The notes under the pieces were generated by a model. It was given only the letters and a program-made list of their open reading frames with translations. It was not told the DNA's origin and made no database searches. Below are positions 45,352 through 56,704 of a stretch of 64,000 nt of DNA, piece after piece (the first letter of the stretch is position 1; each line of letters begins with the position of its first letter). The DNA is from Rhodococcus qingshengii (GTDB taxonomy: Bacteria > Actinomycetota > Actinomycetes > Mycobacteriales > Mycobacteriaceae): the NCBI RefSeq assembly GCF_021025955.1, contig NZ_JAJNCL010000004.1:1-64000 (forward strand), written 5' to 3'. Position numbers and translations under genes: made by a program.

Positions 45352-46527
45352 ATGGCGGCGTTGGTGTATACCGAGCCAGATGGTCGGCTCGCAACATGGA
45401 GAGACCGGAAGCGTTACCTGTGGCTGTTGGCGCTGATTCCGTCGTCGGCAACTTTCATCGCCGTGGGGCTTGTTACCGCCACCGGATGGAATGTCTTCTG
45501 GTGGACCGGCCCACTGATTGCTTTTGCCCTCATTCCTGTCATCGACATTCTGGCGGGTGAGGACGGGAAGAATCCGCCCGACGAGGTGATTGACGAACTC
45601 GAGAACGACCGCTTCTACCGGTGGTGCACCTACGCCTATCTGCCGCTGCAGTACACGGCCTTCTTCCTGTCCTGCTACATCTGGGCGCGTTGGGATTTGA
45701 GCGTTCTCTCCAATATCGGACTCGCAGTGACGATCGGTGTGACGGCCGGAATCGGCATCAACACCGCCCATGAACTCGGGCACAAGAAGGAGAGCGTCGA
45801 GCGCTGGTTGTCCAAAATCGTTCTCGCGCAAAGTGCTTACGGCCACTTTTACCTCGAACACAACCGTGGCCACCATGTGAGGGTCTCGACTCCGGAAGAT
45901 CCGGCGACCTCGCGCTTCGGTGAGACCCTCTACGGTTTCTGGCCGCGCAGCGTCGGCGGGGGATTGAAGTCGGCCTGGCATCTCGAGAAGACCCGCTTCG
46001 AGCGTTTGGGTACCACACACTGGAGCATCAAGAACGACGTGCTCAACGCCTGGCTCATGTCGGTTGTTCTGTTCGGTGTCGCGCTTGCAGTGTTCGGGAT
46101 CGGCATCGCACCGTACCTCGTGATCCAGGCGTTCATCGGGTTCTCGCTGCTCGAAGCGATCAACTACCTCGAGCATTACGGACTCCTGCGGCAGAAGACC
46201 GCGAGCGGGCGGTACGAGCGGTGCACGCCGGCGCACAGCTGGAACAGTGATCGCATCTGCACCAACGTCTTCCTCTATCACTTGCAGCGGCACAGCGATC
46301 ATCATGCGAATCCGACACGGCGCTACCAGGCGCTTCGCAGTATGGAAGAGGCCCCTCAGCTCCCGAGCGGCTACGCCAGCATGATCATGCTCGCCACAGT
46401 TCCGCCCCTGTGGCGCAAGGTGATGGACCACCGCGTCCTCGAGCACTACCGAGGCGACATCACCCAGGTCAACATCGCGCCGAAGAAGCGCGCCAAGATC
46501 CTCGCGGCCTACGGGGTGAACGTATGA
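45352..46527 (+). CDS. alkB: alkane 1-monooxygenase
   Basis: A 391-residue integral-membrane di-iron hydroxylase that converts medium- to long-chain n-alkanes to 1-alkanols. The family His boxes are HELGHK, EHNRGHH and LQRHSDHHA, and NYLEHYGL lies in the C-terminal region. About six TM helices alternate with the His loops. It needs rubredoxin electrons and is followed at once by two rubredoxins and a reductase, the alkB1-type operon of Rhodococcus. The ATG follows GGAGAA. Confidence 0.97.
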   Translation: MAALVYTEPDGRLATWRDRKRYLWLLALIPSSATFIAVGLVTATGWNVFWWTGPLIAFALIPVIDILAGEDGKNPPDEVIDELENDRFYRWCTYAYLPLQYTAFFLSCYIWARWDLSVLSNIGLAVTIGVTAGIGINTAHELGHKKESVERWLSKIVLAQSAYGHFYLEHNRGHHVRVSTPEDPATSRFGETLYGFWPRSVGGGLKSAWHLEKTRFERLGTTHWSIKNDVLNAWLMSVVLFGVALAVFGIGIAPYLVIQAFIGFSLLEAINYLEHYGLLRQKTASGRYERCTPAHSWNSDRICTNVFLYHLQRHSDHHANPTRRYQALRSMEEAPQLPSGYASMIMLATVPPLWRKVMDHRVLEHYRGDITQVNIAPKKRAKILAAYGVNV

Positions 46528-46694
46528 ACGCCTACATCTGCCCGATCTGCGATTACACCTACACCGAATCGACAGGTGCTGCGCGAGAGGGCTTTCCGCC
46601 CGGTACGCCGTGGTCGAGTATCCCGGACGACTGGTGTTGTCCCGACTGTGGCGTCCGCGAGAAGGTCGACTTCACTCTCGTCACGCAATCCTGA
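46524..46694 (+). CDS. rubA: rubredoxin, AlkG1-type
   Basis: A 56-residue one-iron electron carrier. Cys pairs are CPIC near residue 5 and CPDCG near residue 39. The sequence after the first pair (DYTYTESTG...) is the AlkG1 class, which as I recall does not efficiently pass electrons to AlkB. Its ATG overlaps the alkB stop. Confidence 0.93.
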   Translation: MNAYICPICDYTYTESTGAAREGFPPGTPWSSIPDDWCCPDCGVREKVDFTLVTQS

Positions 46695-46724
46695 TCGAAC
46701 TATTCACAGGCGAAAGGAAAACCG

Positions 46725-46916
46725 ATGTCCGAGACTGCCACTGCTTACAAATTGTTCCGCTGCCTCCAATGCGGGTTCGAGTACGACGAAGCGATCGGCT
46801 GGCCCGACGACGGTATCGAGCCGGGTACTCGCTGGGACGAGATTCCCGAAGACTGGTCCTGCCCTGATTGTGGTGCTGCCAAAGTCGATTTCGAAATGGT
46901 GGAGGTGGACCGCTGA
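46725..46916 (+). CDS. rubA: rubredoxin, AlkG2-type
   Basis: A 63-residue rubredoxin with CLQCGFEYD and CPDCG iron pairs. The CxxCG form marks the AlkG2 class that transfers electrons to alkane hydroxylase in other actinomycetes. It overlaps the reductase start (TGATG). Two different classes side by side is the usual layout of this operon. Confidence 0.95.
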   Translation: MSETATAYKLFRCLQCGFEYDEAIGWPDDGIEPGTRWDEIPEDWSCPDCGAAKVDFEMVEVDR

Positions 46917-48172
46917 TGACAGCGGTCAGCGAGCCCGACACACGCACCGTCGTGATCGTGGGCACGGGCATCGCCGGTTCCGGTGCGGCGCAGGCCCTGC
47001 GCAAGGAAGGGTTCGGCGGCAGCATCATTCTGATCGGCAGCGAACCGGAGGAGCCGTACCGACGTCCGGCGCTGTCGAAGGAACTACTGTCCGGGAAAGC
47101 GTCGATCGATCGGGTTCGGTTGCGGCCGTCGACGTTCTGGGCCGAACAGGGTATCGACCTTCGGATCGGCGCGACTGTCACCGCGATCGACACAGATGCC
47201 CGCACAGTACTTTCAGCCGACGGGGACAGCGTCGCCTACGACGTTCTGATTCTTGCCACGGGTGGACGGTCCCGACGATTGGCCGCTGAAGACTCCGAGC
47301 GCGTTCACTATCTTCGGGATATCGCAGACATGCGACGCTTGCAATCCCAGCTGATCGAAGGATCCTCGCTACTGGTGGTCGGCGGTGGCTTGATCGGATC
47401 GGAGGTGGCATCAACGGCACGAGACTTGGGGTGCAGTGTGCAGGTTCTCGAAGCGCAACCGCTGCCCCTGTCCAGGCTGCTTCCACCGTCGATAGCGGAG
47501 AAGATCGCCGCGCTGCACGCCTTGGCGGGCGTCGACTTGCAGACGGGAGTCGACCTCGAGGCGCTGACGACAGGTGCCGACGGTGTCACCGCACGCGCGC
47601 GTGACGGACGCGAGTGGACAGCGGACTTGGCCGTGGTTGCAATCGGATCCTTGCCCGATACCGATATGGCTGCTGCTGCGGGTATTGGAGTGGACAACGG
47701 GATTTCGGTAGACGGATACCTCAGGACGTCTGTCGATAATGTGTACGCGATCGGCGATGTGGCCAACGTGCCCAACGGTTTCCTCGGCGGCATGCACCGC
47801 GGTGAGCACTGGAACACCGCGCAGGACCACGCCGTCGCAGTTGCCAAGACCATCGTCGGGAAGGAAGAACCCTTCGAATCTGTCCCATGGAGTTGGTCGA
47901 ACCAATTCGGCCGAAACATTCAGGTAGCAGGTTGGCCAGGCGCGGACGACACCGTGATTGTGCGAGGAGACGTGGACTCCTACGACTTCACTGCGATCTG
48001 CATGCGCGACGGAGGTATCGTCGGTGCTGTGAGCGTGGGCCGGCCGAAGGACATTCGCGCCGTCCGAACCCTGATCGAACGCTCCGCGGACTTCAGTGTC
48101 GACGTACTCGCCGATTCGAACAGTGATCTGACCGAACTTGCAGCGGGCCTTCTCCCCGCACCTGTGCGCTGA
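46916..48172 (+). CDS. rubB: rubredoxin reductase
   Basis: A 418-residue NADH:rubredoxin reductase of the two-dinucleotide-binding fold. FAD site VVIVGTGIAGSGAAQAL at the N terminus, NADH site LVVGGGLIGSEVA near residue 155, and the second FAD contact VYAIGDVANVPN near residue 275. It supplies electrons to the rubredoxins. The last gene before the regulator; coupled to rubA by a one-base overlap. Confidence 0.95.
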   Translation: MTAVSEPDTRTVVIVGTGIAGSGAAQALRKEGFGGSIILIGSEPEEPYRRPALSKELLSGKASIDRVRLRPSTFWAEQGIDLRIGATVTAIDTDARTVLSADGDSVAYDVLILATGGRSRRLAAEDSERVHYLRDIADMRRLQSQLIEGSSLLVVGGGLIGSEVASTARDLGCSVQVLEAQPLPLSRLLPPSIAEKIAALHALAGVDLQTGVDLEALTTGADGVTARARDGREWTADLAVVAIGSLPDTDMAAAAGIGVDNGISVDGYLRTSVDNVYAIGDVANVPNGFLGGMHRGEHWNTAQDHAVAVAKTIVGKEEPFESVPWSWSNQFGRNIQVAGWPGADDTVIVRGDVDSYDFTAICMRDGGIVGAVSVGRPKDIRAVRTLIERSADFSVDVLADSNSDLTELAAGLLPAPVR

Positions 48173-48246
48173 GTGGGCTCGTGACTTCGGTAGCTTGCGT
48201 GTCCACCGTTTTGACACCGGGGATGGGCGATGGAAATCTTCCCGAT

Positions 48247-48864
48247 ATGTCCACCGCGCGTGCTCGTGTCCCGTACCACGAGGCAGCCCGTCAACTTCTC
48301 CGCGCATCAGCGCTCGACGCCACACGCGAACTCTTGACTGAGAAATCGTGGAACGACATCACCATGGCGCATATCGCAGAAGCCGCGGGCATGAGCAGGC
48401 AGACGTTGTACAAGGAGTTCACGTCTCGCCAAGGATTGGCGTCCGGATACCTCATCCGGTTCGTCGACGAGTTTCTCGAAGAGGTGGAACGCGAAGTAAC
48501 GCTGCATCATTCGGATCCGCGGGGCGCGGTCTCAGCAGCCTTCCGTGCCTTCTTCGACGCCGGTGCCCGGGATCCGATGGTGGTCAGTATTGTCGGTCCC
48601 CGTCCGCAACATGACCTGCTGAGCCTGGTCACCACCGACGGGACTCCGCTGCTCGAACATGCGAGCGCGAGGTTGGCCGAGATCTTCATGACCAGTTGGG
48701 CGAACGTCGACCGCATCCATGCCGAGATGTTCGGCGGCACGATAGTGCGTCTGGCGATCAGTCACGTGACGTTGTCCTTCGGTGCTCCCGATCAGATCGC
48801 CGAGAACCTGGGGGAGATGTTCGGGCCGTTTCTCGATCAGGTCATCGGTTCGGGAGCAGCCTGA
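48247..48864 (+). CDS. TetR-family regulator of the alk operon (AlkU-type)
   Basis: A 205-residue TetR protein with the helix-turn-helix at residues about 18-60 (WNDITMAHIAEAAGMSRQTLYKEFTSRQGL). Starting 75 bases after rubB, it corresponds to the regulator that ends the alkB1 operon in Rhodococcus. The palindromes before alkB are candidate operators. The ATG at 48247 gives MSTARARVPYHE; the upstream open frame is not needed. A terminator follows. Confidence 0.88.
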   Translation: MSTARARVPYHEAARQLLRASALDATRELLTEKSWNDITMAHIAEAAGMSRQTLYKEFTSRQGLASGYLIRFVDEFLEEVEREVTLHHSDPRGAVSAAFRAFFDAGARDPMVVSIVGPRPQHDLLSLVTTDGTPLLEHASARLAEIFMTSWANVDRIHAEMFGGTIVRLAISHVTLSFGAPDQIAENLGEMFGPFLDQVIGSGAA

Positions 48865-48882
48865 AACGGATACCGGATGCAA

Positions 48883-48917
48883 AACGAGGGCCGACCCACC
48901 ACGGGTCGGCCCTCGTT
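48883..48917. terminator. bidirectional terminator between alk regulator and the KshA-linked gene
   Basis: Perfect 15-bp stem (48883-48897 / 48903-48917) with loop ACCAC, between two convergent genes, 19 and 14 bases from their stops. It can serve both strands. Confidence 0.75.
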
Positions 48918-48930
48918 CTTCACAATCAGG

Positions 48931-49302
48931 TCAGCTGACCTCGGGATCACGCACCGTGATGGTGCCGTCCCTGACCGCGTCGGCGATGCTGTCGTGCAGC
49001 TTCGGGCATCCGTCTTTCAATGCCGTCGACTGACCGGAAGCAATTGCTTCTTTAAAGGTGTGGCAACGCAGCGCCGGGTCGGAAGTCCACTGAACGCTGG
49101 TGTGCTTGTACGTGTTCTTGCGAACCAGTACGCAGGCACCGCATGCCTTGCAGTCGACTTCCTGCAGACCCGAGTCGAGGTATTCGTGCTTGTCCTCGAT
49201 CGTCTGGGCCGCGATCGCCTCGAGCCGTTCCGTTTGCCCGGCAAAGTCCGGTGCCTTGGCCCAACGAGCCCACCGTGCGTCGGTTCCGATCGAGGCGCTC
49301 AC
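48931..49302 (-). CDS. small cysteine protein coupled to kshA
   Basis: A 123-residue protein of unknown function that starts with GTG two bases after the kshA stop, so it is translationally coupled. It contains CKACGACVLVRK near residue 50 plus Cys in RCHTF and DGCPKL, giving five cysteines that could bind iron-sulphur or zinc. As I remember, an unnamed gene (Rv3527) also lies beside kshA in M. tuberculosis. A role in assembly, electron transfer or stability of KshA is a reasonable guess; nothing in the sequence proves it. Confidence 0.8.
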   Translation of the reverse strand: MSASIGTDARWARWAKAPDFAGQTERLEAIAAQTIEDKHEYLDSGLQEVDCKACGACVLVRKNTYKHTSVQWTSDPALRCHTFKEAIASGQSTALKDGCPKLHDSIADAVRDGTITVRDPEVS

Positions 49303-49304
49303 GA

Positions 49305-50465
49305 CTAGACCTCTGCTTCCTTCTTTGCCGCTTCTGCAGCAGCTTCCTTCTCGGCCTTCTGGCGTGCGAGGTTTTCCTCGACCTCGGCGTGCCAGGCTTC
49401 GTTTGCCTTGGTGGTGTCCACCTCGAACTCGAAGCGCTGCGTCATCTTCTCGGTGACGTCGGCCTTGTCCACGTAGAACTGCTCGTACCAGCGTCGTAGC
49501 TGGTAGACGGGGCCGTCTTCTTCGCAGAGAAGGGGATTCTCGATCTTGGTCTTGTTCTTCCAGATCGCGACGTCCTGCAGGAATCCCTCGCTGATGCCCT
49601 CGGTGAACTTGCCGGCCAACTTGTCGGCCATCTCGTCCGAGACGCCCGTCGGCTTCTTCACCGTCACGCCCCACTGCAGCACGAACGAATCCGGGCTGAT
49701 CGGGTAGTGGCAGTTGATCAGAACACTCTCGACCTCGTATCCGCTGTAGCTGTTCCACAGGGGATTGACCATGTACGACGGCCCGTAATACGCAGCTTCG
49801 GAGCGAAGCAGCGTGTCGCCGCCGTACTGGGAGGCCATTCCGATGTCGGGACGGCCCGTGGTGTTGAGGTACTGAGTGGCGATCTCACCTTCGAAGACGT
49901 TCTTGAAGTACGTCGGGAAGGCGTAGTGGATGTAGTAGAAGTGCGCCATGTCGACCACGTTGTCGATGATCTCGCGGCAGTTGGAACCCTCGATGACCAT
50001 GGAGTTCCAGGTCCAGTCGGTCCATTCGTCGCTGTACGCGCCCTCGATACGAGGAATCACGATCTCCTCGGGCGGCGGATTGCCCTCGGGGTCGTTCCAG
50101 ACGAAGAGCTGACCGTTCTGCTCGAGGGTCGTCCACGCGCGGGTGCGTGCGAGCGGAGGCACGCGGCGGGCATAAGGAATGCCGGTGCACTTGCCGTTGC
50201 CGCCCCAGCGCCAGTCGTGGAAGGGGCAGGCGATGGAATCGCCCTTGACCTCGCCTTGTGTGAGGTCACCACCCATGTGACGGCAGTATCCGTCGAGAAC
50301 CTTGATGTCGCCCTTGCTGTCGGCGAACACCACGAGCTTCGTACCGAAAGCCTCGATCGCGTGCGGTTTGCCGTCCTTGAAGGTCTTCAGTAGACCCAGG
50401 CAGTGCCAACCGCGGGCGAAACGAGTCTGCACCGTTCCGACGTCGATCTCGCGAATCTGCGCCAT
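49305..50465 (-). CDS. kshA: 3-ketosteroid 9-alpha-hydroxylase oxygenase subunit
   Basis: A 386-residue Rieske non-haem iron oxygenase that hydroxylates 3-keto-4-ene steroids at C9; with KstD this opens ring B. The Rieske cluster is YCRHMGGDL...CPFHDWRW (Cys-x-His and Cys-x-x-His). The mononuclear iron site is NVVDMAHFYYIH. A charged helical tail (NLARQKAEKEAAAEAA) ends the protein. The ferredoxin reductase KshB is not in the window. A KstR-type operator overlapping a TATAAC promoter lies about 30 bases upstream. Confidence 0.97.
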   Translation of the reverse strand: MAQIREIDVGTVQTRFARGWHCLGLLKTFKDGKPHAIEAFGTKLVVFADSKGDIKVLDGYCRHMGGDLTQGEVKGDSIACPFHDWRWGGNGKCTGIPYARRVPPLARTRAWTTLEQNGQLFVWNDPEGNPPPEEIVIPRIEGAYSDEWTDWTWNSMVIEGSNCREIIDNVVDMAHFYYIHYAFPTYFKNVFEGEIATQYLNTTGRPDIGMASQYGGDTLLRSEAAYYGPSYMVNPLWNSYSGYEVESVLINCHYPISPDSFVLQWGVTVKKPTGVSDEMADKLAGKFTEGISEGFLQDVAIWKNKTKIENPLLCEEDGPVYQLRRWYEQFYVDKADVTEKMTQRFEFEVDTTKANEAWHAEVEENLARQKAEKEAAAEAAKKEAEV

Positions 50466-50494
50466 TGTGACCTCACATCCCTTCTAGCTGTTAG

Positions 50495-50508
50495 TAGAAC
50501 ACGTTATA
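50495..50508. promoter_or_regulatory. KstR-type operator upstream of kshA
   Basis: TAGAACACGTTATA, identical with the kstD operator over 18 bases (50494-50511). On the minus strand it carries the TATAAC -10 of kshA and leaves a leader of about 30 bases with a GAAGGGA ribosome site. Confidence 0.85.
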
Positions 50509-50597
50509 GAACTCGATCCGGTTCCGCCAGATTTTGGGGGCACTTGTTACAGCATTGCGGCCACAAACGGGACCTTTGTCAGCGTCTCGACAGAAAA

Positions 50598-50611
50598 GAG
50601 AACGTGTTCTA
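50598..50611. promoter_or_regulatory. KstR-type operator upstream of hsaA
   Basis: GAGAACGTGTTCTA fits AACnnGTT with the outer A but a G for the first T. It lies 50 bases before the chosen hsaA start in the kshA-hsaA divergent region. Confidence 0.75.
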
Positions 50612-50660
50612 GTCTCAAGTGTAAGTGAACCAACCGATCGAGGAAGACGGGAGCGTCGAA

Positions 50661-54208
<3,548 letters not shown>

Positions 54209-54217
54209 GGGCACCCC

Positions 54218-54262
54218 CCTGTGCGCCTTTTGGTAGTTACCACTACCAAAAAGGCGCACAGG
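54218..54262. terminator. terminator between hsaB and the Abi-alpha-like gene
   Basis: Hairpin of about 20 bp with one bulged A: CCTGTGCGCCTTTTGGTAGT paired with ACTACCAAAAAGGCGCACAGG. Convergent genes lie 10 bases to either side, so it probably works in both directions. Confidence 0.7.
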
Positions 54263-54272
54263 GCCGGAGGCC

Positions 54273-55103
54273 CTACAGGGAAAAACAGGTATGACAGAAG
54301 TCGTCACCGAACGGCGTCAACAGGATGCTACGACGCACAATCCTGTTGGATCTTCCTGCACGTTTGACCGCTTCGATCACCGACGGCTGCACCTCGACCA
54401 CCTGGTACCGGTCGGCCTCGACGGGCTCGCGTGAGAACGCCACCAAACCGAGCCGATGCAGGTTGTTCAGGTAAGCGCTGATGCGGTCCAGATGTCGACA
54501 TCCCGCCAGTTCTCCGATCATCGACAGACCCTCGTCGATCATCTCCGAGCCGACTCCGAACGGCCGGGCCGTGCGCACATCGACGCTCGGTTGCGCACCG
54601 GAGGTGGCCAACAGGCGAAGAATTCGGGCTTCGTCGGGTGCGATCTCGTCGAGGATCCGGTCGTAGGCTGGGTGCAGATCGTCGCGATCGGTCACGTCCG
54701 CGGAACGGTCCAGCAACCTGTCGCCGCGTGCCCGCAGCGCCGCGAGAGTGGCCTCGACGCTCTGTTTGCGATTGGTACGAGTTGCCATCGCTGCCCGCAG
54801 ATTCTCCGTCCGCGAGCCGTCTCCGTTGGAGTTCTCGGCCCGACGTTCGGAATTCACGTTGGCGGATTCCGCAGCCTCTGCCGCGGCTTCGGCGGCGGCC
54901 TGAACGATCTGCCGCGTCGCCTCCTTCGCCGTTCCGAAAGCCCACCCTGTCAGCTTGATCGACGTGAGCGTCGTCGTGGCGGTCAGCCCGACAAGGCTAC
55001 GGATCAGACGCTTTTCGACGGATTCGACCGGCGTGATGTCCGCAGCCCAGTCGTACGATTCCGCTTCGACGATCATGCGATGGTCGTGCTCACTCATGCT
55101 CAT
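54273..55103 (-). CDS. Abi-alpha-like (DUF4393-type) protein
   Basis: A 276-residue protein. Residues about 32-60 are weakly hydrophobic (SLVGLTATTTLTSIKLTGWAFG), 60-80 are an alanine-rich helix and the C-terminal half follows the pattern of the Abi-alpha (abortive infection) family: DEARILRLLATSGAQP, a variable helix, then LNNLHRLGLVAFS and a final LTPFGDDFC. It overlaps the DUF445 gene by ATGA. Members are common in mycobacteria beside DUF445; a phage-defence role is not shown. The ATG at 55103 or 55097 may be used. Confidence 0.7.
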   Translation of the reverse strand: MSMSEHDHRMIVEAESYDWAADITPVESVEKRLIRSLVGLTATTTLTSIKLTGWAFGTAKEATRQIVQAAAEAAAEAAESANVNSERRAENSNGDGSRTENLRAAMATRTNRKQSVEATLAALRARGDRLLDRSADVTDRDDLHPAYDRILDEIAPDEARILRLLATSGAQPSVDVRTARPFGVGSEMIDEGLSMIGELAGCRHLDRISAYLNNLHRLGLVAFSREPVEADRYQVVEVQPSVIEAVKRAGRSNRIVRRSILLTPFGDDFCHTCFSL

Positions 55104-56374
55104 ACTCCGAATATTGCGAGGTGTAGGAAACCGGCAAACGAGCCCAGCACGGCCCCGTGTACGAACAACAGCCACTCGTCCTGCTTGACGGCTGAGCGTA
55201 GTAGTTCGCTGAAATCTTCCGGTGAAAGGATGCTCATGCGTTCGGTGACGAAGACACGAATCTTCTCCGACTGGTTCTCGGCGAACTCCGCGTCCTCGAA
55301 GACCCTTGGGTACAGGTCGAGCACTTCGGTGGTGGCCAGGCCGGGCAGACGCTTGTAGCTCTGCGAACCGACGGTCATCTTGACCACCGACTTTGCCCAG
55401 CCGGCTGCGTCGTCGACGGATTCGCGCAGTACCTGATCGAGCATCCGCCGCGTTCGGTCCGAACGGGGACCTTCGAGGAGTTCGGTGCCGATGTTCTCGA
55501 GCGTCACGACGTGATCGGCGAGGGTTTTTGCGTACCCGGCGATGATCTCGGTGCGTCGCTTCAGGAAGAGTCCCTGCCTCCACGGCACCCAACGGCTGGG
55601 GGTGATCGGTTCGAAGATCATCGTGATGCCGAGGTAGTTCACGATGTATCCGATGATCACGCCACCGATGGGAAGCACCCACCACTGCGGAACCAGGTGG
55701 AGGATCCCGACAAGCACGAAGCCCATCGGGAAGCCGAAGTAGAAGCCGAAGTTCTGCATGAACCGAAGCTCTTTGTTGCCCATCGTGCGGAAGATGTCGT
55801 TGAGCAGTTTGGGATGCGAGGAGAGGTAGCGGATCACCATCAGCTTCGCGTCGATGAACTCGTCGATGTCCTCTTCGATGCGGTCGGTGATCATCCGCAC
55901 GCTGGCCGGCAGATCGTCCTCCACTTTGCGGAAGACGGCTTCCTTCACCGACGTCGGAAGGTTGTGCCAGAGCTGAGGATTCTCGGCCGTCATGATTCTG
56001 GTGACCACGCCGCGCACTTCACTGCGCGAGATGTTCACCAAGTGCTCGGCGATGCTGTCCGGGTCCAGAACGCGGTAGAAGTCGGCGATGCTGCCGACTT
56101 TCGCGAGGGATTTGTCGACGGCGATCGACGCCATCTTCTCCGCCCGCGAGGGGACGATGCCTTGCCAGCCGAATCGGCCGTCGCTCGTGATCGCGGGGAT
56201 CACCTGGACGCGCCGGGGGAGGAACGGGAAGAGCAGTTTGAGGCCGGGCACTTTGATCCCGTGGAAGTTGATCGGCGCAAAAAGCATCAGGACGCCCGAC
56301 CAATTGGTGATGTACCCGATGATTCCGGTGAACAAAGGAATGGTGATCAACTGTTCGAGCAAGTGGTCCGGCAC
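55100..56374 (-). CDS. DUF445 membrane protein
   Basis: A 424-residue DUF445 protein with a hydrophobic N terminus (LITIPLFTGIIGYITNWSGVLMLF), two central TM helices (about 205-245) and a hydrophobic C terminus, separated by helical soluble parts (VVKMTVGSQSYKRLPGLATTEVL). The start is GTG at 56374 with AGGAGG ten bases upstream. Relatives are thought to act at the envelope, but no function is established. It is coupled to the Abi-alpha-like gene and divergent from the ThrRS-type leader. Confidence 0.8.
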   Translation of the reverse strand: MPDHLLEQLITIPLFTGIIGYITNWSGVLMLFAPINFHGIKVPGLKLLFPFLPRRVQVIPAITSDGRFGWQGIVPSRAEKMASIAVDKSLAKVGSIADFYRVLDPDSIAEHLVNISRSEVRGVVTRIMTAENPQLWHNLPTSVKEAVFRKVEDDLPASVRMITDRIEEDIDEFIDAKLMVIRYLSSHPKLLNDIFRTMGNKELRFMQNFGFYFGFPMGFVLVGILHLVPQWWVLPIGGVIIGYIVNYLGITMIFEPITPSRWVPWRQGLFLKRRTEIIAGYAKTLADHVVTLENIGTELLEGPRSDRTRRMLDQVLRESVDDAAGWAKSVVKMTVGSQSYKRLPGLATTEVLDLYPRVFEDAEFAENQSEKIRVFVTERMSILSPEDFSELLRSAVKQDEWLLFVHGAVLGSFAGFLHLAIFGV

Positions 56375-56544
56375 CGTCGCACATCCTCCTCATATCCGAG
56401 AACCTCACGTTCGGACATGATTGCCGAAACTTCGCTCTTCGTGGGTGTTTCGTTGGCTACTGCTGCGCCTTCCCAGTTGCGTCAGCATAGAGGCCCGACA
56501 ATTCGGGCTGTAGGTGGGTAGGAAGTTGATGTAACCTCGCGTAC

Positions 56545-56601
56545 ATGGTCAGTATTGCGCACAGTACGACGACGCCGGTTCTCTTCCGGCGCATCGTTTA
56601 G
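56545..56601 (+). CDS. 18-residue leader peptide with three threonine codons
   Basis: Short frame coding MVSIAHSTTTPVLFRRIV, ending TAG at 56601. Three consecutive ACG threonine codons (56566-56574) sit just before a 6-bp hairpin CGCCGG...CCGGCG (573-578/586-591). It ends 24 bases ahead of a terminator and 103 bases before the ThrRS-like gene. This is the arrangement of a ribosome-mediated attenuator that senses charged tRNA-Thr. Confidence 0.7.
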   Translation: MVSIAHSTTTPVLFRRIV

Positions 56602-56625
56602 CAACTGCTGACCGAACCCTTTCAG

Positions 56626-56655
56626 CCCCGGGAGTTACCGCCCCGGGGTTTTCTT
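56626..56655 (+). terminator. attenuator terminator of the ThrRS-like gene
   Basis: Seven-bp stem CCCCGGG/CCCGGGG (56626-56632 / 56642-56648, loop nine bases), followed by TTTTCTTG TTTCTT. It is a classic intrinsic terminator upstream of the start codon. Confidence 0.75.
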
Positions 56656-56704
56656 GTTTCTTCGCTCCGTGTGCGTCTCCCCTTGAACGATTTGGAGAGC
56701 TCTC

